A stretch of DNA of 5,679 nucleotides from contig JAAZZY010000098.1 in NCBI GenBank assembly GCA_014239035.1, forward strand, positions 1 to 5,679. Reading direction: 5' to 3'. Shown piece by piece: positions 1-5,679 of this stretch. The first letter of the stretch is position 1, and every line of letters starts with the position of its first letter. Both the position numbers and the translations under genes were made by a program. The DNA is from Chlamydiia bacterium (lineage in GTDB: Bacteria > Chlamydiota > Chlamydiia > Chlamydiales > JAAZZY01). Under the pieces are notes generated by a model. The model saw nothing but the letters and a program-made list of their open reading frames with translations, ran no database searches and had not been told where the DNA came from.

Positions 1-504
1 GAGCTGAATTCTAATCTGATGATATCGCCCAGTAATTAAGCGAATAGATAAAAGGGAATCGTTGCCATCCTCTTGAAATTTTCTGTAGCTTAGGCGAGCC
101 TCTTTTCCATTTTTTTTATCAATCTCAGCTCTATGATCTCCATGTATAAGCAGGTGAGTTAAAAGATCTCTAGATTTTACAACCCTTCCCTGCACTTTAG
201 CAACATAGAACTTCTCTATCTTTTTTAGTCTTTGAGCCTCTTGCAGTCTCTTCAGTGCTTTACTTGAACGTGCAAAGATCACTATTCCTCCAACTGGCTT
301 GTCAATACGATGAATGGGCCTTAAAAAAATAGTTTCTTTGTTTAAAAGCTTTTGAAAATGTACTTTTAGGTAATGCTCTAAATTTTCCACCTGATTATTT
401 TCAATAGGAACAACCATTCCAGGAGGCTTTACAGCCACACAGATATGGTTATCAGAATATAAAATCTGAGGTTTAAAGAGATTGTCTTTGTCTGAGAACT
501 TCAT
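1..504 (-). CDS. RluA-family RNA pseudouridine synthase, 3' end cut off by the window edge
   Basis: This enzyme is expected to convert uridine to pseudouridine in rRNA or tRNA. The frame reads open from an ATG at 504-502 to base 1, giving 168 residues; the C-terminus lies outside. Family hallmarks are visible. The catalytic-loop motif HRIDKPVGG spans residues 65-73, with the presumed nucleophile Asp68, followed by IVIFARSSKA. The conserved GRYHQIRIQL block ends at the window edge. Residues near 15-35 (ILYSDNHICVAVKPPGMVV) are the usual first strand of the catalytic domain. There is no room for an N-terminal S4 domain, so it belongs to the short RluA/TruC-like type. A stop lies three codons upstream of this ATG, which fixes the start; no clear Shine-Dalgarno sequence is present. 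It overlaps the preceding TrmH-like gene by 32 nt, suggesting translational coupling. Family assignment is secure; the target nucleotide is unknown. Confidence 0.92.
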   Translation of the reverse strand, partial: MKFSDKDNLFKPQILYSDNHICVAVKPPGMVVPIENNQVENLEHYLKVHFQKLLNKETIFLRPIHRIDKPVGGIVIFARSSKALKRLQEAQRLKKIEKFYVAKVQGRVVKSRDLLTHLLIHGDHRAEIDKKNGKEARLSYRKFQEDGNDSLLSIRLITGRYHQIRIQL

Positions 505-1291
505 ATAGCATTAAAGTTGTGCAAGTTGCTGCGTTTAAAGAATCTGCGTGCCCAAGCATAGGAATAAATACATTTTTATCAAAACTCTCAAGCCAATGCT
601 TTGGCAGTCCATATTGCTCTGAGCCTACAATAATTGCAGTAGGTCCTTGATAATCTACTTGAGAGTAGAGCTCTTTGGCTCTTGGAGAAGTTGTCACAAT
701 TTGAATATTATTTTCTTTGAGCCATTCAAGAGTCTTTTCAGATGTTGCTTCAACAACAGGCTGAGTAAATAGTGTCCCAGTACTTGCTCTAACAACATTG
801 GGATTGTAAATATCTGTTACCCTGTCCACAACAATGATAGCATCGGCGCCAACAGCATCAGCGCTTCTTAAAATAGTTCCTAGATTTCCAGGCTTTTCGA
901 TGCTCACAGCAACGACAATAAAGGGATTTTTATTTTTGAAAGTTATCTCTTCAAGTCCAATCGGGGATTTTTTTGCAACGGCGAGTAATCCATCTGGGCG
1001 ATCTCTATAGGAAATTTTTTCAAAAACACTTTGAGCGCAGCTAAAGATTTGTACGCCTCTTTTTTCAAGCTCATCAATTAACTTTTTTTCGTTATCTTTT
1101 AAGAAAAGCTCCTCGCAAATAAAAAGTATTTCTATCTTAGTGTTTGAGCTTACAGCGCGCATAAGTTCTCGATATCCTTCAATAAGATACTCCGAGAGCT
1201 GGTCGCGAACTCGCTTGCTTCTCAGCTTTATAACCGCCTTAATCTTGGGATTCTGAGCGCTTGTAATTTTATCTAAAGATACACTTAGCAT
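473..1291 (-). CDS. SpoU/TrmH-family RNA 2'-O-ribose methyltransferase
   Basis: This is a 272-residue SPOUT (trefoil-knot) methyltransferase that should transfer a methyl group from SAM to a ribose 2'-OH in rRNA or tRNA. All three SpoU motifs are visible. Motif 1 is EKPGNLGTILRSADAVGA (residues 132-149), with Asn136 and the presumed catalytic Arg142. Motif 2 is IIVGSEQYGL (220-229). Motif 3 is IPMLGHADSLNAATCTTLML (243-262). The N-terminal 105 residues (ITSAQNPKIKAVIKL, then IEGYRELMRAV) look like the substrate-binding domain of MRM3/RlmB-like members, and the length is normal for the family. The ATG at 1291 is preceded by AAGGA at a 4-nt spacing and lies 23 nt inside the preceding methyltransferase gene. 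Its own 3' end overlaps the pseudouridine synthase gene. It could be a 23S rRNA Gm/Um or a tRNA enzyme; motifs alone do not separate these. Confidence 0.95.
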   Translation of the reverse strand: MLSVSLDKITSAQNPKIKAVIKLRSKRVRDQLSEYLIEGYRELMRAVSSNTKIEILFICEELFLKDNEKKLIDELEKRGVQIFSCAQSVFEKISYRDRPDGLLAVAKKSPIGLEEITFKNKNPFIVVAVSIEKPGNLGTILRSADAVGADAIIVVDRVTDIYNPNVVRASTGTLFTQPVVEATSEKTLEWLKENNIQIVTTSPRAKELYSQVDYQGPTAIIVGSEQYGLPKHWLESFDKNVFIPMLGHADSLNAATCTTLMLYEVLRQRQSL

Positions 1292-2093
1292 AGATTCCTT
1301 TAGGCAGAGGGTGGTGTTTAGATTCTAAAGTTAATTCTCCGACTTCTATTTCACTTTTAGGAAAAAACTGCCTTAAAATATTTTGTAATACTACAGGTGT
1401 TACTCCTAAAGTGTGACAGGTCATCAGGACAAATTTTGCATTTGGCGAAAGCACTGAGCGAACTAATTCGAGTAATAATGGCAAGTCCTCTTCAAATTTA
1501 AAAACTTCGCCTCTAGCTCCCCTTCCAAAAGAAGGGGGATCTAAGATAATGCCATCGTATAAGCGAGCTCTTTTTTGCTCTCTTCTTAAAAATTTTATTG
1601 CATCATCTACAATCCAACGAATTGGATGGTCTTGCATTTGATTTAGAGCCGCATTTTCTCTGGCCTTTTCAACCGTTTTCTTCGATGCGTCTAAATGACA
1701 AACTTTTGCTCCACATTTTGCGGCAAATAATGATGTCGCCCCAGAATATCCAAACAAGTTAAGTAGTGAAAAATCTTCTTCCTCATCTAACTGCGTTTGA
1801 ATCCACCCCCATAAAAGACTATGCTCTGGAAAAAGACCTATGTGACCAAAGTCGGTTCGCTCTAGTGCAAACTTTAAGTTTTTATGCTCTATATTCCAAG
1901 AAGTTGGAACTTTTGCATCATGCGACCAAACAGCTTTAGGCAAGCGCTTAAAAGTAGCGTCAGCTTTTTCCCATTCTTTTTTAGAAAGAGCAGGGGTCCA
2001 CAAGGCTTGTGCACAAGGTCTAATTAAGACAAAGGATCCAAAGCGTTCAAGCTTTTGACCTGACCCACAATCTATAAGTTCATAATCTGACAT
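1269..2093 (-). CDS. Class I SAM-dependent methyltransferase, COG1092/RlmI-like without PUA domain
   Basis: This is a probable rRNA methyltransferase of the class I Rossmann type. Counted from the ATG at 2093 it has 274 residues. Visible motifs are the SAM-binding motif I LLNLFGYSGATS (residues 110-121), the acidic strand end HLDASKKTVEKAREN (133-147), and motif IV DPPSFGRGARGEVFKFEEDL (185-204), typical of COG1092 proteins. A motif VI-like MTCHT with Cys226 follows. The N-terminal 80 residues (LIDCGSGQKLERFG onward) resemble the small beta domain before the Rossmann core, but the N-terminal PUA domain of E. coli RlmI (about 400 residues) is absent. An upstream in-frame ATG at 2123 would add ten residues unlike the family. 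I prefer 2093 because related proteins, from memory, begin close to the YELIDCGSG segment; neither ATG has a convincing Shine-Dalgarno. Its last 23 nt overlap the TrmH-like gene. The substrate cannot be deduced. Confidence 0.88.
   Translation of the reverse strand: MSDYELIDCGSGQKLERFGSFVLIRPCAQALWTPALSKKEWEKADATFKRLPKAVWSHDAKVPTSWNIEHKNLKFALERTDFGHIGLFPEHSLLWGWIQTQLDEEEDFSLLNLFGYSGATSLFAAKCGAKVCHLDASKKTVEKARENAALNQMQDHPIRWIVDDAIKFLRREQKRARLYDGIILDPPSFGRGARGEVFKFEEDLPLLLELVRSVLSPNAKFVLMTCHTLGVTPVVLQNILRQFFPKSEIEVGELTLESKHHPLPKGIYAKCIFR
1296..1300 (-). promoter_or_regulatory. Shine-Dalgarno sequence for the TrmH-like gene
   Basis: The minus strand reads AAGGA followed by ATCT and then the ATG at 1291. 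This is the clearest ribosome binding site in the window. It lies inside the coding sequence of the preceding methyltransferase, so the second cistron can be translated by re-initiation or independent binding. The 4-nt spacing is slightly short. Confidence 0.6.
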
Positions 2094-2130
2094 TTTATGG
2101 AAATCGTTATAATTTAATAACATCCATAAT

Positions 2131-2136
2131 AGTATA
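2131..2136 (-). promoter_or_regulatory. Possible -10 element for the RNA-modification operon
   Basis: The minus strand reads TATACT, a 5/6 match to TATAAT, in the short gap between the large outer-membrane protein and the methyltransferase. A start point about 7 nt downstream would fall at or just before the ATG at 2123. That would make the ATG at 2093 the usable start, with a leader of about 30 nt. No good -35 hexamer is visible at 16-18 nt spacing. The region is very AT-rich, so a chance match is quite possible. Confidence 0.3.
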
Positions 2137-2192
2137 GTTAGTATTAAAAATAAATAATTTGTTATTGAATCTTACTTAATTAAAGAAAAAAC

Positions 2193-4940
2193 TTAAAAGT
2201 TCCACTGAATCCCAAAATAGGGAGCAAAAGAGTAGACCATACGAACTTTGAAAGGCTTAAATAAGAAGTTTCTAGAGCCGCTTAGCTTTCCTTGCTTGCC
2301 CATAGAGTATGCTTGCCCCCAATCCACAAATTTCATTCCAAATGTCGAAGAAATTTTTGAATTGGGAAATGCAGCTGATGTTTTGAATCCACAATCAATA
2401 GTCCAGACAACGTTCGCACTAATTTTTTGAGCTAAAGGCTGATCCATCTGTACTTTAGTATTTACGGCTGTTAATACACCTACTCTTTGTACATCTATTC
2501 TAGTCCAGCTTTGCCAGCCTGGCCCTACTCCTGCTGCCACATAAGGGCGAGTGATTGTTTTCATCCAGATCATTGAAAAAGGCATTTTAAAATAAACTTT
2601 CAACAAAAGAGCATCCGCACGAAAGTTGGATACAAATCTTGCATGTACATTATTAAGCGGGCCTCTACCAACAGAGGGTCTTGTTGCTGCAATAATAGGA
2701 GTTGAAATAGCGACTCCCCCTTGGTAATAGTATGAAAGAGCTATATTTAACCAAGGTTGCACTCTGCGACCTACTAGAAATTCAAAGAGAGGCGTTCTAT
2801 TGTAACCTGGCGTGTCTGAGTAGGCAAACTCTCCAAAAATATCCATATTTCTTTGAGCTGGTCCTCCTGCAAAATTAGAACGCACTCTTTCAAAATATAA
2901 AAATCCAATCCCTGTATTGACCTGGGCATAATAGGGACGGCCATCATAGAGGTTCTTTATTTGAGCAAAGAATGGAACAATGGCATTTGTTTCTCTTCCA
3001 TCTACAGTATAAGGTTTCTTGCGGGTGTATTGAAAAGAATCTCCAAAATCCCATTGAACACCTAAATATGGCGCAAAAGAATAGAGCTGTTTAATAGTAA
3101 AAGCTCTAAATAATCCTTCTCTATAAGCAGGATATTGCTGAAGAACTTCTCCAAGGTTTCTAGAGGCTCCCCAATAGCTGTATTTGCACCCAATTAGCAT
3201 ATAAAAATTAACATCTAAGCGAGCATTTTTTATTTTTATGCCGCTATCTGCCATAAAGTATGGGTTTGGAATAACTTTGGACCTTAAAGGAAATAAATAT
3301 CCTATAGCACTATTTCTCCCAGGAAAAGGCTGATTACCAGAACCTTTTATCGCCAAACCCATCCTGTTCCAACTTTGCCAACATGGGCCAAAGGCCCCCG
3401 CAACATATGCTGAATAGGCTAAATTTTTCCAAATTAAAGCTTTTGGAATCTCTATATAGACTTTTAAAGCTCCTGCTAAAAGATTTAAATTCGCTTGAAA
3501 CTGAGAACTTACTGCAACTGTAGAATTTATATTCGGTTTTAATTTTGTGTGCACATAGATGTTACTCTGAAACTGCTTTGAAAAACCAACTTTCACCCAT
3601 TGATTCAGCTTAAAACCAAACACATATTCAATAACTGGTGTTCGGTTGTAGCGCATAGAATACTTCCCAGGACATTGGCCATATGCACCATACGATGTGG
3701 GCGGACTCATTGTTAAATTCCCTTTGAGTCCAGCAAAATAGAGAAAGCCAACTCCACCGGTAAACTCTGTAAATATTGCTTTTGGCAGCTGCAGCTCGCT
3801 CGCATCTGCAAAAAATGGCTTCCAAGTATTTACATAATGCCCATTAATCCTGTCAGGTGGCAAACTAAATGATGAGTCTGTGATATTCCACTGAAAGGCT
3901 AAGTGTGGAGCAAAGGAATAAACAGTTTTCACTTTAAAAGGCTTAAACAGTCCAAGTTTGGCACTTCCTTGATCTTGGATTTTTCCAATACTTCTTGCTT
4001 GGCCCCACTGGTTATACTTACAACCCAATTTGACACAAAAATTATTGCTGGGAAAAGCACTTTGAATTTTAAGACCTGCATCTAATCCCCATACAAGGTT
4101 GGCACTATACTTGGATTTTAAAAATATCTGACTGGATACATACCCTGCATAACCTGCCTCATTAGTAGTATACATTAAGTCTAGTTCATTATTAGTCCAG
4201 CTCTGCCAACCTACTCCTATTCCTGCTCCAAAGTAGGGTGAGAATGCAGCGAGCTTCCAAATCATTGGCCAAGGAAACTCCGCAAACCCTTTAAGCATGA
4301 AAGCATCAATTGCAAATTGTGATCTGAGTTGACCTTGGGCATTAATAACTCTGCCCGTCGGTATCCCAGTATTCTGGCTATTAATAAATTTTGTGAAGAT
4401 CGATACAGAATCTTGATGTTGATAGGAAAATGCTGCGCTAACAAAGGGTTTGAATTGATATCCTAAAAGATATTCAAATAATGGCGTCTTGTTATACCTA
4501 AGTCTACCCTGAAAAGGAATAGAGCCATTTGCTGTAAATAAGTTAGCAGGCACACCTCCAAGATTTCCGCGAACCTTATCAAAATATAAAAAGCCTACTC
4601 CAATATTAGCCTGAAAAAACAAATACTTTTCTTCTTCTATATCCTTGGCAGACACCCAGTAGGGCTCCCAGGAGTTAATGAGGTATTTATATTTCTTTTT
4701 TTTGATTCTTCTTTTGCGCTTAAGCCTCTCTCTTTTCTTTTTAGAGGGCGCTCTCTTTTTCTCGCCTTGTCCCATGTCTTGAGAACTACTTGAACTAGAT
4801 GCATCTTTTTCATTTGATGGTAAAAAGCTCAGCGGAACCCTAACCAACTTAGGAGCTTTTCTTTCTTCATCAGAAGATTCAGAGAAAAGCAGCCCTTGGC
4901 AAGTAAAGAGAATAATAAGAGTGAAAAACGTCTTTTTCAT
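2193..4940 (-). CDS. Outer-membrane protein with three tandem beta-barrel-like units
   Basis: This is a 915-residue exported protein predicted to sit in the outer membrane; no family name is recognised with certainty. From the ATG at 4940, residues 1-20 form a classical signal peptide (MKKTFFTLIILF..., probable cleavage after LLFS). Residues 21-60 are polar with six consecutive serines at 48-53. Residues 61-85 are extremely rich in Lys and Arg. Three homologous units follow at about 90-353, 372-632 and 653-915. Each carries in the same order FLYF, YN[KR]TP, WQSW, G[CM]K[YF], SFAP and a terminal QW[ND][IF]; the protein ends in Phe, as BAM-dependent barrels do. A longer frame starts at TTG 4997, but that stretch contains the candidate promoter and gives a poor signal peptide. 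The upstream gene encodes a paralogous unit. A porin or adhesin role is plausible; chlamydial MOMP-like affiliation is only a guess. Confidence 0.85.
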   Translation of the reverse strand: MKKTFFTLIILFTCQGLLFSESSDEERKAPKLVRVPLSFLPSNEKDASSSSSSQDMGQGEKKRAPSKKKRERLKRKRRIKKKKYKYLINSWEPYWVSAKDIEEEKYLFFQANIGVGFLYFDKVRGNLGGVPANLFTANGSIPFQGRLRYNKTPLFEYLLGYQFKPFVSAAFSYQHQDSVSIFTKFINSQNTGIPTGRVINAQGQLRSQFAIDAFMLKGFAEFPWPMIWKLAAFSPYFGAGIGVGWQSWTNNELDLMYTTNEAGYAGYVSSQIFLKSKYSANLVWGLDAGLKIQSAFPSNNFCVKLGCKYNQWGQARSIGKIQDQGSAKLGLFKPFKVKTVYSFAPHLAFQWNITDSSFSLPPDRINGHYVNTWKPFFADASELQLPKAIFTEFTGGVGFLYFAGLKGNLTMSPPTSYGAYGQCPGKYSMRYNRTPVIEYVFGFKLNQWVKVGFSKQFQSNIYVHTKLKPNINSTVAVSSQFQANLNLLAGALKVYIEIPKALIWKNLAYSAYVAGAFGPCWQSWNRMGLAIKGSGNQPFPGRNSAIGYLFPLRSKVIPNPYFMADSGIKIKNARLDVNFYMLIGCKYSYWGASRNLGEVLQQYPAYREGLFRAFTIKQLYSFAPYLGVQWDFGDSFQYTRKKPYTVDGRETNAIVPFFAQIKNLYDGRPYYAQVNTGIGFLYFERVRSNFAGGPAQRNMDIFGEFAYSDTPGYNRTPLFEFLVGRRVQPWLNIALSYYYQGGVAISTPIIAATRPSVGRGPLNNVHARFVSNFRADALLLKVYFKMPFSMIWMKTITRPYVAAGVGPGWQSWTRIDVQRVGVLTAVNTKVQMDQPLAQKISANVVWTIDCGFKTSAAFPNSKISSTFGMKFVDWGQAYSMGKQGKLSGSRNFLFKPFKVRMVYSFAPYFGIQWNF
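2196..2984 (-). repeat. Barrel unit 3 of the large outer-membrane protein
   Basis: This is the C-terminal copy (residues about 653-915 from the ATG at 4940). It contains PFFA at its start, FLYF at 680-683, YNRTP at 713-717, WQSW at 809-812, GMKF at 868-871, SFAP at 904-907 and the terminal QWNF at 912-915. It is a protein-level repeat; at DNA level the copies are clearly diverged. The Cys of the GCKY motif is replaced by Met here. Confidence 0.85.
3045..3827 (-). repeat. Barrel unit 2 of the large outer-membrane protein
   Basis: This is the middle copy (residues about 372-632). It contains WKPFFA at its start, FLYF at 399-402, YNRTP at 431-435, WQSW at 521-524, GCKY at 584-587, SFAP at 621-624 and QWDF at 629-632. 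It is joined to unit 3 by a linker of about 20 residues beginning GDSF. The YNRTP motif lies exactly 282 residues from its counterpart in both unit 1 and unit 3. Confidence 0.85.
3882..4673 (-). repeat. Barrel unit 1 of the large outer-membrane protein
   Basis: This is the first copy (residues about 90-353). It starts SWEPYW and contains FLYF at 117-120, YNKTP at 149-153, WQSW at 245-248, GCKYNQWGQARS at 306-317, SFAP at 342-345 and QWNI at 350-353. A linker of about 18 residues beginning TDSSF leads to unit 2. Its GCKYNQWGQARS block is identical to that of the neighbouring gene's unit. Confidence 0.85.
4686..4763 (-). other. Lys/Arg-rich segment between signal peptide and first barrel unit
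   Basis: This codes for about 26 residues (60-85 from the ATG at 4940), nearly all Lys or Arg, including KKKRERLKRKRRIKKKK. It follows a Ser-rich acidic-polar stretch and precedes unit 1, so after export it would face the periplasm. The neighbouring protein's N-terminus is outside the window, so whether it shares this segment is unknown. Confidence 0.8.
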
Positions 4941-4968
4941 CTTGTTTTTCTGATTAATCAAAACTTTT

Positions 4969-5002
4969 TTTATATTCATACAAGAGAAGAGATGCAACTC
5001 AA
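4969..5002 (-). promoter_or_regulatory. Candidate sigma70-type promoter of the large outer-membrane protein
   Basis: Two overlapping arrangements are possible on the minus strand. One is TTGCAT (4997-4992), 17 nt, then TATAAA (4974-4969). The other is TTGAGT (5002-4997), 16 nt, then TATGAA (4980-4975). Both lie just after the upstream terminator and give a start point about 20-30 nt before the ATG at 4940. The match is moderate, and the flanking sequence is rich in A and T. Confidence 0.45.
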
Positions 5003-5010
5003 AAAGAGTA

Positions 5011-5053
5011 AAAACAAAAAAAACATGGCTTTAGATTTCTCTAAGGCCATGTT
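5011..5053 (-). terminator. Rho-independent terminator of the upstream outer-membrane protein gene
   Basis: On the minus strand AACATGGCCTTAG and CTAAAGCCATGTT form a 13-bp stem with one A-C mismatch and a 6-nt loop AGAAAT. The stem is followed at once by TTTTTTGTTTT. It begins 30 nt after the stop codon at 5084. There is no T-run on the other side, so it works for the minus strand. It separates the two outer-membrane protein genes into distinct transcription units. Confidence 0.88.
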
Positions 5054-5083
5054 GGAATATCCTATTAGTATATTTAACTTACT

Positions 5084-5679
5084 TTAGAAGTTAAACATTA
5101 CACCAATGTAGGGAGCAAACTGATAAACAGTTTTGATGCGTATTGGGTTAAAGAGCGCTGCGCGTCTTCCGTTACCACCTGCTGCTACTGTTGTAGCACT
5201 TGATGGGTACTGATCTCTGAGTTTACCCATAGATCTCGCTTGTCCCCACTGGTTGTATTTGCAACCAAGTGTGAAAGACATGATATAGTTTGGAAGAACT
5301 TTTCTAAGTTTAAATCCAAGGTCTATAGTGTAGACACAGTTGGCAGAGAACTTAGGTCTCAATGCAGTTCCTATACTTGAAACATGTATATCTGTCCATG
5401 TTTGCCACCCTGGCCCGACAGCTATACCAAAATATGGCTCATGGTAGACATTTTTCCATACAAGTACCCAAGGAAGCATAAAATATGTTTTAAGCATGAT
5501 AGTATCTAATCTAACGTGCGCTATAAAATCGGATGGAGGTGAGTTGGCAGGAAGTACGTGCATAGCTATTTGGGGCCTTGTTTGAACAACTATTCCACCT
5601 TGATGTTGGTAAGATAATGCTACTTTCCACCAATAAAAAATATCACTTCCAAGAATACACTCAACTAAAGGAGTACGGT
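5084..5679 (-). CDS. Outer-membrane beta-barrel protein, 3' part only (paralogue of the large protein)
   Basis: The reading frame is open from the right window edge to the TAA at 5084-5086, giving 197 complete codons. The visible part begins RTPLVECILG, matching the YNRTP motif of the neighbour's units. It continues through SYQHQGG, an MLKTYFMLPW strand pair, GPGWQTWTD, GCKYNQWGQARSMGK, YQFAPYIG and a terminal FNF. An internal ATG at 5563 is not the start, because clear homology continues upstream of it. The terminal aromatic residue fits a BAM-recognised outer-membrane barrel. From YNRTP to the end it is about 198 residues, against 203 in unit 3 of the neighbour, so at least one full unit is implied. 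Whether the whole gene has one or several units cannot be seen. A strong terminator follows. A Gly/Ala/Thr-rich insertion (ATTVAAGGNG) lies between the GCKY block and the last strands. Confidence 0.85.
   Translation of the reverse strand, partial: RTPLVECILGSDIFYWWKVALSYQHQGGIVVQTRPQIAMHVLPANSPPSDFIAHVRLDTIMLKTYFMLPWVLVWKNVYHEPYFGIAVGPGWQTWTDIHVSSIGTALRPKFSANCVYTIDLGFKLRKVLPNYIMSFTLGCKYNQWGQARSMGKLRDQYPSSATTVAAGGNGRRAALFNPIRIKTVYQFAPYIGVMFNF

Noticed and set aside
2192..2204. Terminator right after the large barrel gene
   Set aside because: The stem is only 5 bp of A-T-rich sequence with a 2-nt loop, too weak to call despite the T-run.
2248..4444. Short open frames of 60-65 codons at 2248-2430 (+), 3628-3825 (-), 3903-4085 (+) and 4262-4444 (-)
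   Set aside because: They lie inside the large barrel gene in other frames, have no recognisable motifs and are explained as shadows of it.
4896..4940. Lipoprotein signal with Cys in LFTC
   Set aside because: The residues before the Cys (L-F-T) do not fit a lipobox, which needs a small residue such as Gly, Ala or Ser at -1. A signal peptidase I site further on (LLFS) fits better.
2193..4940. Autotransporter or Pmp-type protein
   Set aside because: There is no passenger domain and no GGAI/FxxN repeats. The whole chain after the basic linker consists of repeated barrel-like units.
4941..4997. A longer N-terminus for the large barrel protein, starting at TTG 4997 or ATG 4979
   Set aside because: The TTG sits in the candidate -35 region and the ATG at 4979 lies at the -10 region. 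Starting at 4940 gives a textbook signal peptide, while the extension would bury it.
4896..5087. A 63-codon plus-strand frame across the gap between the two barrel genes
   Set aside because: It covers the terminator hairpin and promoter region, is Lys/Asn-rich as expected for AT-rich noncoding DNA, and lacks family features.
5084..5563. Reading the right-hand barrel gene as a complete 159-residue protein
   Set aside because: The frame stays open to the window edge, and the extra 38 residues match the YNRTP and SYQHQGG part of the barrel unit, so it is a truncated view of a longer gene.

Overview
The window is AT-rich, and every gene I can support lies on the minus strand, so transcription runs from high to low coordinates. 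Two kinds of gene are present: outer-membrane beta-barrel proteins on the right and a compact RNA-modification cluster on the left. The signal peptides, the aromatic C-termini and the repeated barrel units point to a Gram-negative (diderm) bacterium. AT-rich sequence, weak Shine-Dalgarno signals and clustered barrel paralogues fit an environmental chlamydia (Simkania/Rhabdochlamydia/Parachlamydia-like). That placement is an inference from style and not a proven assignment.

Layout from high to low coordinates. (1) The 3' part of an outer-membrane protein gene enters from the right edge (5084 to beyond 5679) and ends at a strong Rho-independent terminator (5011-5053). (2) A candidate promoter (about 4969-5002) precedes a large outer-membrane protein (2193-4940, 915 residues). 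This protein has a signal peptide, a Ser-rich and then very basic linker, and three tandem copies of a unit of about 281 residues, each ending in an outer-membrane beta-signal-like aromatic motif. The protein on the right ends with the same kind of unit, so the two genes are tandem paralogues. (3) A short AT-rich gap (2094-2192) carries a possible -10 element. (4) Three RNA-modification genes follow with overlapping ends: a COG1092-type class I SAM methyltransferase (1269-2093), a SpoU/TrmH-family 2'-O-methyltransferase (473-1291) and an RluA-family pseudouridine synthase (504 to below 1, running off the left edge).

The three enzymes probably form one operon, judging by overlaps of 23 and 32 nt. 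Their family members act on rRNA or tRNA, but the exact target nucleotides cannot be read from this sequence. The outer-membrane genes look like separate transcription units. The most unusual item is the triple-repeat barrel protein, which could be three linked small barrels or one very large fused barrel. No tRNA, rRNA, CRISPR array, insertion sequence or phage element is visible, and no gene-free stretch exceeds about 145 bases.
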